The position numbers and the translations under genes are program-made. From Botryotinia globosa (taxonomy: Eukaryota; Ascomycota; Leotiomycetes; Helotiales; Sclerotiniaceae), in NCBI GenBank assembly GCA_014898425.1, contig RCSZ01000005.1, forward strand, positions 620,001 through 684,000: a stretch of 64,000 nt of DNA, in the 5' to 3' direction. Below, one piece after another: positions 1 to 13,354 of the stretch. The first letter of the stretch is position 1; every line of letters starts with the position of its first letter. Under the pieces are notes generated by a model. The model was not told the origin of the DNA, did not search any database, and saw only the letters and a program-made list of their open reading frames with translations.

Positions 1-1210
1 TACCTACCTACCTACCTCGATAGCTGGAGGGTAGTTACGAATCATATCATTTGGAACCATGGAGATGGGAGAATATTGAATGAAAACAAGGGAAAGTGCA
101 ATTCGCATCTTTGAAGCAGCAATTTACCTCCTGCTAGGTAGGTAGTCCTTGGTTACTTCTTACGTCCTACTTCTTACGTCCTACGTCCTACATCTTACTT
201 CTTACTTCCTACGTCCTACTTCTTGCCTCTTACTCTTATCTCAACCTCTCACCTCTTACTCAACCTCTCACCTCAACCTCTCTTTGCTTTGCTGGGACTA
301 CAACCATACTTAGCGTTCCTTGGTAAATCGAGGAAAGTCCAATACTCACGTTCCTACCACACACGCCCCCGAGAAAGTGCTGCTTTACTCTGTACATTTA
401 TTCATTACTACGACTCACTACTCCGTATAGTAAAGTAACAAAGTACAGACAGTATCAAGTACCTAGCACACCACCTATTACACTCTACTGTATGAAAGTG
501 CGTAGAAGTGTGATACAACTTTGAAAGAACAAAGCAAAGCCCTCTCAAACTAAATCTTTTGGCCTTTCCCTTTCCTTTTGCCTCTCCCCTCCAATTCTCT
601 TTCTACCAACCAGATTCCTACTTTTCCCTCTCATTGAAGAAGAACAATTGATCAATCTCATTCTCTTGTCATAATTAATTAATTAAAAAGACCACGGAGG
701 AATAATTCTTCTCTTATGTTTATGTTCACACAGCACAGCGGAAACCCGTAAGAGATAGCCTCGATTTTTCCAAAGCAACGAGTTCCCTTTTTTTCTCCAC
801 TCTTCAATTTCGATACGAATTTCTATGGTCCGGAATTAGAAAAATAGCGAGGGACCAATACATAGAACCACTCTCACAACTCAATATCAGAAGGGGGCAA
901 TCTCGAAAGAAGGAAACTCATCCTCCGACAACCTCTCCTTCTTTGAATCCACGAATTACGACCACAACCACGACGTTTGTTTACGGAGCACAATTACTTT
1001 ATCCTTCCTATATTGGGGAGACTCTTTTAATTCTCTTTCTTTTTTCATAGTTGCGTGGCTACCTCCATCGTCTTTACTCTTACCCCCCAAGATCATCCGT
1101 TTGTCTTTGCTTCGATTTCCCCGTCTGTCGTTTAGAGTCGAGACATTCTCAACACATCGTCAAGAAGAACGACGACCCCTCGCCCACAACAAAAGGCATT
1201 TATAAGTTTG
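1..1210. other. Upstream region of the RNA nucleotidyltransferase gene
   Basis: No coding region is convincing here. Positions 1-18 hold a TACC tetranucleotide run. About 150-226 is an imperfect tandem repeat built from 7-base units alternating TACGTCC and TACTTCT, followed by CT-rich tracts to about 290 and again at 560-640. Pyrimidine tracts like these are common in fungal promoters and leaders. A pyrimidine-rich stretch ending in TTTTTTCATAG at 1041-1050 would be a good 3' splice site, so a leader intron ending at 1050 is possible; I could not identify its donor with confidence. Confidence 0.5.
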
Positions 1211-4200
1211 ATGGAGGGCCAGCCTTGTACAGGTAATTCTAAATATCAATATCAATCTGCACAGTGGTCGCGACTCGTGCGGCGTAATACCCACGCCGAT
1301 TCAAATTCCAGCTCCTCGCCGAGTGTTCCTGGTTTCCCTCAGCTTCCAACCCAATTCATTCCCATTTTACTTCCCCAACAGCCCTCATTTCACCACCAAC
1401 AACTTGAACAGTACAACAAGCTCATTTCTTCAGGCGGAAACACTAGACTGCAAACTGCACCACTTCCCCCACTACTTTCAGCACAACATATTCAGGCTGT
1501 GCCCGGACAAAGATCCAGCTCAAGTGGCCTCACCACAGAACGGAAACCAAAACCTGCTGCGAGGGGCGGTCATGGGAATAGGGACGTACGAAAATTTAAT
1601 AAAAGCGAGCGCGCGCTCATAACAGAGAAGGAGACATCACCAGCGATGCCGGGCAAGAAGTTTGAGTTGACAGCTCAACTCCCCCCACGACCAGTTGCAC
1701 AACATCAAAATTCCACATTGTCTCGAGAATCGAATTCCGTGCCATCTACACCACATCAACATCCGAGGAAGTTCTCTTTCGACGAGTCGAGAGAACCTTC
1801 ACCGAATGCCCCTGGCAGCCATTCCCCTAGATCGGCATATTCCGAATCAAATATCACTCTACCTTCGAGACCCCCTCCTGCCCAGCGCAGAGGATGTCAA
1901 TACGAAACGGCTATGGCCTCCATAAGGCGGCGCATGCCTTATAGTCTGGGGGCTGATCGATTGGAGCAATTGAAGGATGCTGATGTGAAAAGCAAATTGT
2001 CAGATGAAGAAGAGAGAAAGTTGTCCACAGATATGCGCGAGTTATACGATCGTTTACTGCCCACGGCGGAGACCGACGAGAGAAGGAGGAAGTTGGTGTC
2101 GAAGCTGGAAGATATGTTCAACCAAGAGTGGCCTGGGCACGATATACGGGTTTATGTTTTCGGTTCATCAGGCAATTTGCTTTGTACTGATGCGTCAGAT
2201 GGTAAGTGGAGCAGATGCTAGCGTCTCCAAGCTCTACTGATAGTTTTAGTTGATATTTGCATAACGACCGACTGGAAGGTGATGGAGGGTGTATGCATGA
2301 TTGCAGAATTACTCGCAAAGAGTGAGTATCCTGAGCCCAGCCCAGCCAACGACAACATGACTGACGTTCTTTAGATGGTATGCAAAAGGTAATTTGTGTA
2401 TCGACTGCCAAGGTTCCAATCGTCAAGATATTTGATCCGGAGCTCGAGCTGCCTTGCGATATGAATGTCAACAACACCCAGGCTCTAGAGAATACTCGAA
2501 TGATAAAGACGTACATCGAGATTGACCCCCGTGTGAGGCCCTTGGCTATGATAATTAAGCATTGGACAAAGTCAAGGGCGATCAATGATGCTGGTAAGAA
2601 GAGGGAGCCCCTTGGCATGACGGTATTCGCTCACATTTTATAGTTGGTGGCACATTGAGCTCATATACATGGATATGCATGATCATCAACTTTCTACAAA
2701 GTCGGGAGCCTCCCGTGTTACCATCACTACACCAACGACCTCACCTTAAGTTGCCAACGAAGGAAGGGGGCGAAAGCAGCTTCGCAGATGATATTGACGC
2801 TCTGAGGGGGTTTGGTCAGAAGAACAAATCAACCTTGGGTGAACTTTTGTTCCAATTTTTTCGATTTTACGGGCACGAATTCGATTATGACAAGCAGGTA
2901 GTCTCGGTCCGAATGGGAAAGCAAATCTCGAAGCAGGAGAAGAAATGGTCAATAGCAACAAACAACATGTTGTGCGTGGAGGAACCTTTTAACACTGAAC
3001 GGAATCTGGGAAATACCGCTGATGATTTCTCCTTCCGTGGACTGCACTTGGAAATGAGGAGGGCGTTCGAGCTGATATCTGGCGGCAAACTGGATGAGTG
3101 TTGTGAAGAATATATATTCCCCAAAGAGCAGGAGCGAGTTTGGGAAAAGCCACCCCCGTCTAAGAAGCCAACGTTGACTGCTAGTCATCCCCCGCACAGA
3201 AATGGCAGAGGAGGTCACCGTGGCGGTCGTAACAACCATTCCAATCGCAACTCGTCAAATGGCAGCCGCAAATCCTCAAATAGCAATTACGATAACCACA
3301 TGTACCCACCGCACGGGATACCGTCGAATATTTCTACACAAGACCAATGGGCTGCCCAGCAACAAGCGCAATCACAGTTGCACAACCATCTCTACGCCAC
3401 GTATTCGGTCTTACAGGCACAAGAAAATACTTTGAGGATGCAGTTGGTCCAACAAACGTACATGGAACAGGCTCAGGCTCATGCTCAGGCTCAAGCATAT
3501 GCACAGTCTCATGGTCGCATACCAGGCGGTGGCATGCCAATCAAGCAACAAGCCACGGATCGAAATCGACCCCCTTCTTTCGATCAAGGGCCATTAACCG
3601 CACCTATACGGCCAGACGGTATGTATTTCTACCCTCTGCAATACGCTGGGCAACCGATGTATGCATACCCAACCTCGAACACGAATCCCTCGTCGCCCCA
3701 ATTGAGTGCTGTCGCCCCAGAGATGAGGAGAGGTGTTCATCGGTCCACTGTTACAAATGGCTCGAGTTCCAACATGGTTCAATCGAATGGGTCTATTAGA
3801 TCACACTCACAACCCGGGACTCGTACTGCTGCTTCGCCTCTCTTATTGCAAGGAAACGGGCATCCTGCTCATGGTACCAATGGAATTGGGGCATACCAAC
3901 CTTTGCGACCACAGGGCAACGGGGTTCCTATCCCAAATTACATTCCAGACGAGTCCACGGAGCAAGGATATGAGTCGAGGCGAACGGCCACTACTCCACC
4001 AGAGCTTAGTACGCCAAAGGAGTATGTTGGATATTACGTCAATGAGCCAACTCAAGCTTATACTCGCAGAGATTTGCCTTTGGCGATACCTTCGTTTGGA
4101 GACATTTCTGGAAATAGACGGCGATTATCAACCGATCAACTGCCGCAATCTATTCGTGACAGGATTAAGCGCAATCCTTCTCGGTCGCCGTCTCCACTGG

Positions 4201-5084
4201 GTAATGACAGACGCTTCTCGTTGGCTCAATCTGCTCCAGCTCAACATGCGATGTCCAGTTCCAATCTTCGTACCCTGCACACCAATGGACCATTGGTAGT
4301 GAACGGTTCTTCTGCTGTGGTAGGCTCGAATCCTGTTCCGATAAATGAGGGGCCAGTCTTTGAACACAAGATTTCCCACGCGCGGGGATCTGTTGGATCA
4401 ATATCCCAAGCGTCTCTCACTGAGAGTGATATCTCAATGGGGGAAGACTTTTCTGGGCAACGCGCCCCTAAATTTACACGAAGTAGTCTAAGCGAGGTTT
4501 CTCCTTTGATTGCTAATGGATCTAGTCCTAATCCGACTCCACCAAACGGCTCTGATGGCCATCAATCAATCGCAAACGGACTGACATCTGCAGAGGGCCT
4601 TGATGGGTATTCACGGTTGTCTCCTAATTCAAGGAATGTAGTCGCCCGCAATATTCCGAATGGCGGCATCCCCCTCCTCAACATTGCGAGTGGTCATGAC
4701 GACATCCTTTCAAACGAGTTGTCGCATCTTTCACCCGTATACGAAACGCACACGTCCTCACCAACCGTCAGTAAACAACTTGAGAATCTGAAGTTGAATG
4801 GACCTGCGGTCATTGAGAAGAATAAAATTGATCATTCAAGGCCAATCCCAAAGCAAGCAGTAGCAATTGAGCAGCCGGTCAAGCAATCTCCATCTAATTT
4901 GAAACAAAATGGACATACTAGATCTGCCAAGAGCGAGGGTGGCGGAGCTGGAGTGTCTTCTGGGAAGTGGCAACAAACTCATCGTAAAAAGGGGCGTACT
5001 CCTATTGAGGCTAAGAATGCTAATGGTGGTCATTCGCATGGCGAAAAACTCCCCGTCAACGAAAGCGAACGTAAGGGTGGGTAA
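1211..5084 (+). CDS. Cid1/Trf4-type non-canonical poly(A)/poly(U) RNA nucleotidyltransferase
   Basis: Predicted 1240-residue protein from four exons: 1211-2201, 2250-2321, 2375-2593 and 2644-5084; all junctions are GT-AG and keep frame. The nucleotidyltransferase core has GSS at about residue 318, then an Asp-Val-Asp pair (DVDICI) completed across the first intron. The third acidic position is probably in CDMNVNN. A PAP-associated domain follows (SSYTWICMIINFLQ). This order is that of Cid1/Cid13-type enzymes, which add A or U tails to RNA 3' ends. The N-terminal 220 residues and the last roughly 700 are low-complexity, rich in Ser, Asn, Pro and Gln, with a small Gly-Arg-rich patch (GRGGHRGGR) suited to RNA contact. 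The first ATG in frame is at 1211. The tail is far longer than in yeast Cid1. Whether it adds A or U cannot be read from the sequence. Confidence 0.88.
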
Positions 5085-6163
5085 ATTGTTGGTAGCTTGA
5101 GATGAAGGTCTACTTGATCAGGTGAGAGTCAAGCTGAGAGTCGCTCACAGGATCAATAGGTGCTCGACGTTCCAGTGGCAGGCTTCTCGCAACTAATTGT
5201 GGACGTATTATAAGGCAAGCGGCTTACCTTGCGCATCTTGAATGGAGTTGAAAGATTGCACACATCTGCATATGAATTTGCGATGTTTGCAACAAAAAGT
5301 GGAGGACAGGTCAAAGGGAAAGTTTGTTTGCATATCAGATCTCCTTGGCTATCATCGAATAAGCGTGTTTTACGACCATTATAGATTTCCTCTCCATGTC
5401 TGTCGACACATGGTCAACTGATGGAGGCGAAAAGAAGAAAAATTAAAAGAGAGTTTCTCGAAAACTCGTTCATTCAGATGGATACTTTGTTGTGGTTTTC
5501 TATCTATGCATTTGCAAAGCGATATGGTTCTGGGTTCCGGTCCGGGCGACTTTTTCTGGGTTGGGATTGTTTTCGATTCTTTCTATGCTTTTCGATTTTA
5601 ACTTTTGCTATTGTTTTGGTCAGAGGGTTCATAAACTTGCACAATGGGTTTCGACTGGTCGGGTTTGTTCTTTGATATACAATTGGCATGCATACACATA
5701 GGGAAAGCTCAAAAATGCGATACTTGATGCAAAGTACTTGTTTTGATGGCGCGAGGCGACGTGGGGGTGGTCAGTCAGCAAGGCATCAAGCGGGAGTGGG
5801 GTTTGTGGATTTGTTTTTGTTTTTCAAGTCATTCGGATTGGGTGGGATAGTATGAATGGATGGTAAATGAGACCAGCGAGGAAAGGGAAGCAGCGTATGA
5901 TATGGAAGAAACGGAATGGTCTCGTGTGTATGTTTATAGTATGGATGTGCAAGAAACTGAGCGAGCATAGCAGGCGATGAATATGAGGGCGTGGATGAGG
6001 AAATTCCCTACTGGGTAGCGGATTATACATACCCAGTAAATGTGCGGAGCAGAGCGAATACTGACGCAGCAAGCGATGCACAGAGGAAGATACATGAAAT
6101 GAAATGAAAGAATAAAAAAATTGTCAAAATGAAGACTTTGAATAGATGAGTGGGTGACTTGTG

Positions 6164-6190
6164 AATGTGAGTGTGAGTGTGAGTGTGAAT
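6164..6190. repeat. (GTGAGT)n-like short tandem repeat
   Basis: Four to five imperfect copies of a six-base GTGAGT-type unit lie in gene-free DNA. It creates spurious His/Ser-Thr reading frames on the minus strand. Confidence 0.75.
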
Positions 6191-6396
6191 CGTTGAATAG
6201 GGTATCAATCATTAGGGCAGTGGTGGAAGTGATTGACATCTTATCTACTGTTTTTCAAAGTCAGAAGTCTTTCTTGATGTTGTGGAATTTATTCATCTAG
6301 TCCTTTATTCATTCATTCATGGATTCATCCTTTGGGGATTCAGGAAATATATTTACGAAATTGGCAAATCAAGATCAGGTTATTATCTCGTTTATA

Positions 6397-6430
6397 TAGG
6401 TAGGTAGGTAGGTAGGTAGGTAGGTAGGTA
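6397..6430. repeat. (TAGG)n microsatellite, about 8.5 units
   Basis: An uninterrupted TAGG tetranucleotide run of 34 bases. The same motif, or its complement TACC, appears as short runs at 1-18, 138-147, 40240-40252 and 60631-60645, always outside genes. Confidence 0.9.
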
Positions 6431-7350
6431 TCTCCATCTGTATATATTCCTCATTCATTATTCCTTGTTCTTAGATGGCTCACCAAATTCGAGTGGTTTC
6501 CGAGTGGTGGGTTGCATATTGTTGTTGGTGTGAGGGATTGGGATTGGGATTGATGGGTGTTGTGTAGTGCGCACTTGGTTACTACGGGGTACTTACTGCT
6601 GGGTAGGGTATTGGAGCAATCTTGATTCTTTGGTGGTTCTTTGGGATGATTCTTTGGGGTGATTCTTTGGGCTACTCTTTTTGGTCTTGAGATTGAGTGG
6701 CTGTGGTTGAGTTACTTGATCTCTCGCCGCTTGAGATCGATCTGAGATAGATATTTGGGTCGACGGTGTATGAAACGGGGCGGCACTCGGGTCACGGTGG
6801 TCTTGACATTACATCATGATCATTTTGAATCGTGGGCGAGGACGACGATGGAGCATGGAAATCACATTCCCCTGTTTCATCAGCTGGCGGCTCTTTTACT
6901 GGTAGAGTTATTTCATTGGGTCTCTGATGAATCATGTGATGAATCATGATGTGTGGTATTGTGAATAGCCGTCTGAATGGGTGTTTTATGGCTGACTGAT
7001 TCGGCACCAAGTAAGTGGTCTGTTGATTTATCGCGCGGCGGCATCGGTTTGGATGCATGGTAATCTATCAGTGACTATTGAATCAGAGAGTGTAATGGTA
7101 AATCGAGTTTCGAGTTTGAGCACAGAAGACGTGTTGTTGAACGCGAGTTGAACGGAAGTTGTGAGTTGGCTGGCTGGCTTTCTTGGGGACTTGCATTTGC
7201 GCATTCAAATGGTTTCTGTGATGGGAAGGATATCTAGTGGAGGATTGGAGGCTTTGGGATGGATGGGGTTTGTTGGTGTCTTTTATGATGCGTTGCGGCA
7301 TGCTTGGGGATGTGTGGTGAGATTACTGTTTATTTTTTGGATTGTTGGTT

Positions 7351-7403
7351 GAGATTGAGATTGAGATTGAGATTGAGATTGAGATTGAGATTGAGATTGA
7401 GAG
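7351..7403. repeat. (GAGATT)n microsatellite, about 9 units
   Basis: A nearly perfect six-base GAGATT array of about 53 bases in gene-free DNA, followed about 65 bases later by an AATAAATG-type run (about 7473-7504). Confidence 0.9.
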
Positions 7404-9149
7404 AAGTGGGTGCTTTTTGATGTTGGTTCTTTAAAGGTGCTTGGGTGTGTTTGGTAAGAGATTCATTGTTTGAATAAATAAATAAATGAATAAATGAATG
7501 AATAGAAAAGTTTGAAGGGAGTGATAGGAGTTTAAGATGGGATTAAGCGATTTCTTTATTAAAAGGTTAGAATGGAAAGGGGGAGGGGTGAAGAGAGTTA
7601 TAGATTGGACTGCTGAATGAATGATTGGGTGTTTGGGGCGGAACATCCTGTGTAAGTAGTGATACAAGTTGATCATAATCAATAGCTAAGGGTGAGGTTC
7701 AAGTAGGGTTGATGCAGTAACAACGTTATTGGCTAGTATAATACTGAGGCTCACTAATACCGAATATGCATTTGAGTGATATTTATATAGTTCAACTACT
7801 GGTATATGATACATTCGAGTTCTTCACACCGATATAGAAATGTAAAAGACCTGCAGCTTAGGTTATTCTTGTCCGAAGCTCCAGAATGGCCCACGTAACA
7901 AACTTACAAAATACCGCTTAACTATCTGGTAGACTGAATAAGAATCACCGAGGAAATCAGTTTTCTGAAATAGAATGTTGATCTGGCTCCTCATGATCTC
8001 GACATCTTCCGATTCAATTGCTCAACAAAATATGTATACTCTCCACGTTACCGATTTTAGTAGCTTTCCCAGTTTCATGTGTATCTTGCATACCATTCTG
8101 ATGGTCTTTCGAATGCACATTATGCATGGGAATTTCGCATTGCACGCCAGGTCAAAACACGATTGACGTTCAAATCGGAAGATTCAGGGTCCATATTGGT
8201 GCAGCCCTAACAAATATCCGACTTTGGGTTGATTGATGAGTCTGTCCGTCCCGTCCCGTATACCTAGCCGACTAGGACCCCCATTCCCCCTTTCTCCAAA
8301 ATGATGCACCGAGTATGAAAGATGAGAAGCTTGTCAAATGATGACAGCCTTGCCCCATGTTTTATTTGTTCTACTCTCTTCGTACAGTTGAGAAGGGACC
8401 TAGAGTGTCAAAGGATTGCAGTTCCATTGCAGAACGGGCACGGAATGTGAGTCATTTGCCGTATACTACCAAATGATAAAGCAATATTCTAGATCTGCAT
8501 AGCACTAGATCCGTTTGTGCGCCACTCTTGAGAGATCTATATATGTTAGCTAGCATGCCCGCCCTCGAAATTTCCGATATCATGTAGGGGAACTTGTGAT
8601 GAGTGACGGATGAGTGATGTGTGAATGCCATTGATCAATCATATCTGTCCATTAGAAAGTTCTGCCTGTCTGTCTGATTGTTACGCGAAGGAAATCATGG
8701 GGAATTGAGGATGACGCTTTTCCTGATTCTGTTGGCCGAAAAGGCTGTGCGAGTCGATTATCGTGAGAACCAATCATATAGATATTAGAAGATCCACGTT
8801 GGCTCGCCGGTACAAAATAGGTTTAGTTGTATGACAGGGAATCATCGGAGTCATTGCGACCTGCTTTGATTACTTTGAGTGAGATGAACCTCGAAAAAGT
8901 CATATTAGATACAGTTTTTTCCTTTCAGGCTTCCAAAACTTTTCGTCTTTTCCGTAAGATTCATCGATACTGATACTGATTCTAAGTCTAACTCCAATTC
9001 CAATTGTCCATTCAATACTCCTCGTCGTTAATTCTCTTCTGTGAGTTCAACGGCAAGTAGAGTCACTCCGGAACGGATACCATAACCTACCCCTCTTACA
9101 AATCATCATCTAATCGACAAGGCTGGACGAGTAGTCAATTGGATCAACA

Positions 9150-11975
9150 ATGTCTACAGGAAATCAAATGCCGACCTTCAACACTTTCACAATTACTCAA
9201 CCCTTCTTGGGCGCACCTCTTCAATTCCAACCTGCTCTTGGATCAAAAGAGCTTGAGGAATTGATTGATGCTTACGTTATTGGAGATGCTTGTAAACAAG
9301 ACAAGCTTTCCACCGTGACCATCGATTTCTATAACCATGCAACTGTCGATATCAACACCGGCTCTCTGGTCCGTCGATACGATGTTATGCCGTGGACCTT
9401 TGGGCAAAGTCCTTCTCAATCACAATCTTCGGGGTTGAGCCCTCCAATTTTCACTCCTAGCCCTGCCTCCTCAGCTACCTTGGCCGACTCTACTTGTAGC
9501 TCAACGAGCACCCCACCCAATCGTACTAGGGGGTCACGAGTTACAAAAAAGACAAAGAAGGATGCCACCAAGAAGTCTGCAGAAGTCAGACTACCTGGCT
9601 TCTCGATCATGACTAAGGATGGTATCGATGTTACAAATTCCGCTGGCCGTGGAACTAAAACGAAAGAACAGAGAGAGCATGCACATCTGATGAGAATCAT
9701 TAAGGCTTGCGATGAATGCAAGCGAAAGAAGATCAGAGTGCGTAACTCTCAATTTTACTCTTCAATCAAATCTTTACTAATTGGACTATAGTGTGATCCA
9801 TCTCATAGGCGTGCTTCTCATACAAACACGCCGAGAGCATCCGCGTCAAGCAGGCCTTCTCCTCCTTTACAATCAAACCCAAGTCCTGCTGCATCAACAC
9901 CTTCATTATCTAGAGAAACCACACAAGGTTCTGAAAAAAGCAGTCCCCCTGTTGATTCATTCTCAATCGAAGATTTTGTGCTTTTTCCAGAGGATGACCT
10001 CAACCAATGGAACCCAGAGATGGCTATCCCAGGTTTTGATACCCAATACAACGACATCAGCATGACCAACTACGAGAACTTCCCTGATTTCGATACTGAT
10101 TTCTCAACAATGAATGATAATATATCATTTGACTTCCCAGTATACGATCAATCCTCATCTTTTAGTCCTCAGCTATCAAATACCACTAGCCACATACTAA
10201 ATTACCACAACACGCAACCATTGAGCTCTGCAGATGTCACCTCGCAATACTTCTCTCAAACTCAACCACAGCACGATCTAGATTTCTTCGAATCATTTGG
10301 CAATATACCGAATTTCTCGCCAAACCATACTCAACAAGCTCATCCACAAGGCTTACCAAATGAAGATCCTGGGAAGATTGATAGTTATGAACATGCTAGA
10401 ACTGCGAGATCTCAAAGCCACAACGCCTCATCGGTATTGTCAACCGCAAACACCCAGACCAGTGGTGCAAATATCCTGAATGACTTCTCTACTACATTCG
10501 GCCTCTCCCCAACTGATAGTTCTTACCAATCACAAGGCTCGGAAAATGGCTTCGTGAGCACAGGCCCAGATAATGCATATGATTCTGCTACTGGCTCGGG
10601 TGTCGACTCGGGCATTGAACAATCACCACGATCTGAATCAAGTGATAGCGGCCATGAGACGGTATCCAGTACCGAGAAGGGACGCAGTCGCAGCCAACGC
10701 AGCAGACAACGAGTACTTTTAGAACGCGAGCGCGAACGCATTGATGATCACGGCCGCCAGCTTATGAAGGTTCTCCTATCCAACAATGGCAAGTCTCATG
10801 TTCCTGGTGCTACCACTGAACAACCAGTTTCAAACCCGGGCGTTTCACATGGCGGCGACGGCTTCGTAATGGCCGCAAACACTTCCAAGAGCTTCATTTC
10901 TAGTAGTATGCCCGTTCATGAAGAAACACCATGGAGCTTTCAATCAACGCTCTCTTCATTGGCTAGATCTAGACCGGAAGTACCACAGAATGAGATGGAA
11001 AGCGGCCGCGCCCAAGGCGCCCATGGCGTGTCTATTGTTGTGAAACCTCATGAAAACCCTGACGGCCTTGCAAGATGGAACAGCTCGACGATTATTGATG
11101 CCTCTCTAAGTCGTGCTGTACCACTAACTGGCGATCATATCTCGTCTCGCGACGCAAACTTTGCCACGATCAGCTCGGATAGAAAGACGCTAAGTGTCGG
11201 CACCGACCGTGTATCTACACACCTAGATACAAGATCGGCATTGTCAAGTCTAAGATCTAAGGTCGCAGTAGAAAGCACGCCAATGAGGCCATCTAATGCA
11301 GTTTCCACGGGAGCTCTACTTGTACCGAACCAAGCCGGCGCTGTTTCTCCTCCTCATTTTGTACTTGCGAAAAAGCTTTCAAAGGCATCATCTGGCTCTT
11401 CAACCAAGGTCAACAATGGCTCTCTGGATTTCAGCGGCGTTGAGGCAATTGTTCAAAAGGCCAAGGGTGCTTCGGCTGAACAGCTTGCAAGCCCAAGCTT
11501 GAGCCTCCAAACTTCGGTATGCCCCCCCACGCTTTTCAAGAACGGCGTAGAAGCAGTACGTACACAGGCGATAATCACGCTTGGCACGGTCTCAACCCTT
11601 GCAACACTAGCAGCACTTGGTCTTGCCACTACCGTGGCAGTATCCAGACATGCTGAGACAGCCGCGATGGTATTGGCTATTTGTCTACTTGCGTCTGTGT
11701 GCTGTGATACTCGATCGGTCATTCCTGAGTCTGGAAAGGGTTTCATGAATATCTCGCTTGGTGCATTAATGTGGAAATTTTGGTCCGATATGATACTCAA
11801 GATAGATTGCGAGCGTCAACGTGTAAGTTTTCCCGCGCTAAAATCTCAACTTTATCTATACCCTGGATAATATTTACTAATATGTTTTTAATAGGTATTG
11901 AATGAAAAGAACAATGGATTGTTTGGTGCGGCTGGAGAGATGGCGAAGAAGTTTTCCTCGAGAATTTTAATCTAG
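9150..11975 (+). CDS. Putative regulator with a half zinc cluster and hydrophobic C-terminus
   Basis: Predicted 899-residue protein from exons 9150-9737, 9792-11822 and 11895-11975. Joining exons 1 and 2 creates ACDECKRKKIRCDPSHR at residues 186-202. This is the first half of a Zn2Cys6 cluster (Cys187, Cys190, Cys197), with the basic residues normally seen between the second and third Cys. The second CxxC half is absent; Ser/Pro/Thr-rich sequence follows instead. The middle is acidic and Gln/Asn/Ser-rich, as in activation regions. A basic stretch near residue 490 (RSRSQRSRQR) leads into a charged, possibly helical segment. From about residue 789 two hydrophobic runs (AIITLGTVST... and AMVLAICLLASVCC) could be membrane segments. 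The product may be a nuclear regulator; a membrane-held form is only an inference. No enzyme domain was recognised. Confidence 0.8.
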
Positions 11976-12940
11976 ATGTTAGCATTCGTGTTAGACATGA
12001 TGAGAGATTTGAGGAGACGACACTTCACCTTTTTTATGGATGTGTTGCTATTTGGTGAATGGTATATCGGTTGCGGCATGATGCTTTCTAGCATTGCACT
12101 TTTTTAAGATGAGATACAGGGAAAGGCATCGGTGTGCAGAACTTGGTTGGGCGAGGTTTGAAAAGCACATTGGAGTATTGGTTTGTTTTCATGGCGCATA
12201 AATACGGCATGGCATATGTTATTTTTAATAAAAGTATGTATGTATACGTAGGTATAATCTAGATGGCGATATAGAAATAATGATTCTTCTGCCAATCTTT
12301 CATCGTCGTGGAAAGCTGATCTGTGTGATTCTGACTTTGAAGCTTTGTTCGGTGGATCAATCCTGCTTGCATCTTGATGTCATCGCTTCTGTGTATGTTC
12401 CTCTCTTCTCATAATTACCACTCCGCCCATATTAATCACTAAAGCATAAACCAAGATTCAGACCACAACAGATAAGAATAAGAATAGGAAAAATGAAAAT
12501 GGAAATGAATGAGAATATGAAAATGAACAAGCAACTGAATGAATGAATGAATGAGCGTCTGTACTATAATTTTAAAATACTCAAATGACATATATTGCAA
12601 TTTTCGAAATGTATTATATTCACTGATACATAAGTCGAATGTATACTCTATAGATACCTAGGTATCTACTTAGACATGATGTATGGGGAAGAAGTATAGT
12701 GATGAAGCCGAAATCCGGGATTGGAGAGATAAATGAACGGATTGATGAAATACTGAATATGAAATATACACTACACTACACTCCAGGAGAATTCTAATTC
12801 TCATTCCTCTCTAATAATAAAAATATGATAAAAAGGAATGTAGCTTCGTTCCAGGATACCAGGATATACATACATATCTAGATACCTAGCCGTAGATAAT
12901 CGTGTAAAGTATCAGCGGAGAGGATACTAGAAGTGGTGTC

Positions 12941-12968
12941 CCTCTCTCCCTCTCTCCCTCTCTCCCTA
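12941..12968. repeat. CTCTCCCT short tandem repeat
   Basis: About 3.5 copies of an eight-base pyrimidine unit in the gene-free interval. Confidence 0.8.
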
Positions 12969-13324
12969 GCTGAACTGGTTGATCGATTGATTAGAGTATG
13001 TATTGTGGGATATGAGATATCTTGGTATTTATTACGTAGAGTGTTTGGGTGCATGAGTAAATGAGTAGTGGGTACCTAGTAGATGGATAAGATACATCGA
13101 CACCCTGATGGAGAATGGATGGGGTCTATAGGTGGTCTTTAGGTAGGAGGTGGGATGTTTTTCTGCTCGGGGTGGGAGGGGATGAAGATTTGACATTACA
13201 GTTTTTTTTTCTTCGACTTGTTATATAATTTCAAATCTTAATTCATTTCAATTCTCACTGTTTGTTGAATGGAGTTTTAGATCAGACTACGTAGGAATGT
13301 ATGTATGTATGCAAATTCGTATGT

Positions 13325-13354
13325 TCCATCCATCCATCCATCCGTCCATCCATC
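13325..13354. repeat. (CCAT)n short tandem repeat
   Basis: Six to seven CCAT units with one CCGT variant. A TGTA run lies just upstream (13295-13312). Confidence 0.8.

Larger units (their letters stand above)
5085..9149. other. 4 kb gene-free, microsatellite-rich interval
   Basis: I see no credible coding region in this long interval; the short reading frames are low-complexity or overlap repeats. It should hold the 3' UTR of the upstream nucleotidyltransferase gene and the promoter and leader of the downstream regulator at 9150. Simple repeats are clustered between 6160 and 7500. Such a long upstream region is typical of heavily regulated fungal genes, but I cannot point to a specific operator. 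A non-coding RNA cannot be excluded. Confidence 0.6.

Noticed and set aside
1..18. TACC repeats at the window edge as a telomere
   Set aside because: Fungal telomeres are usually TTAGGG-type; this tetranucleotide run recurs inside the window and is a microsatellite.
1051..1236. Upstream ORF before the nucleotidyltransferase gene
   Set aside because: It starts with TTG rather than ATG and its end overlaps the main start in another frame; not convincing as a uORF.
5421..8166. Several short ORFs in the 4 kb gene-free stretch
   Set aside because: Low-complexity or repeat-derived, overlapping on both strands, without motifs or spliceable extensions.
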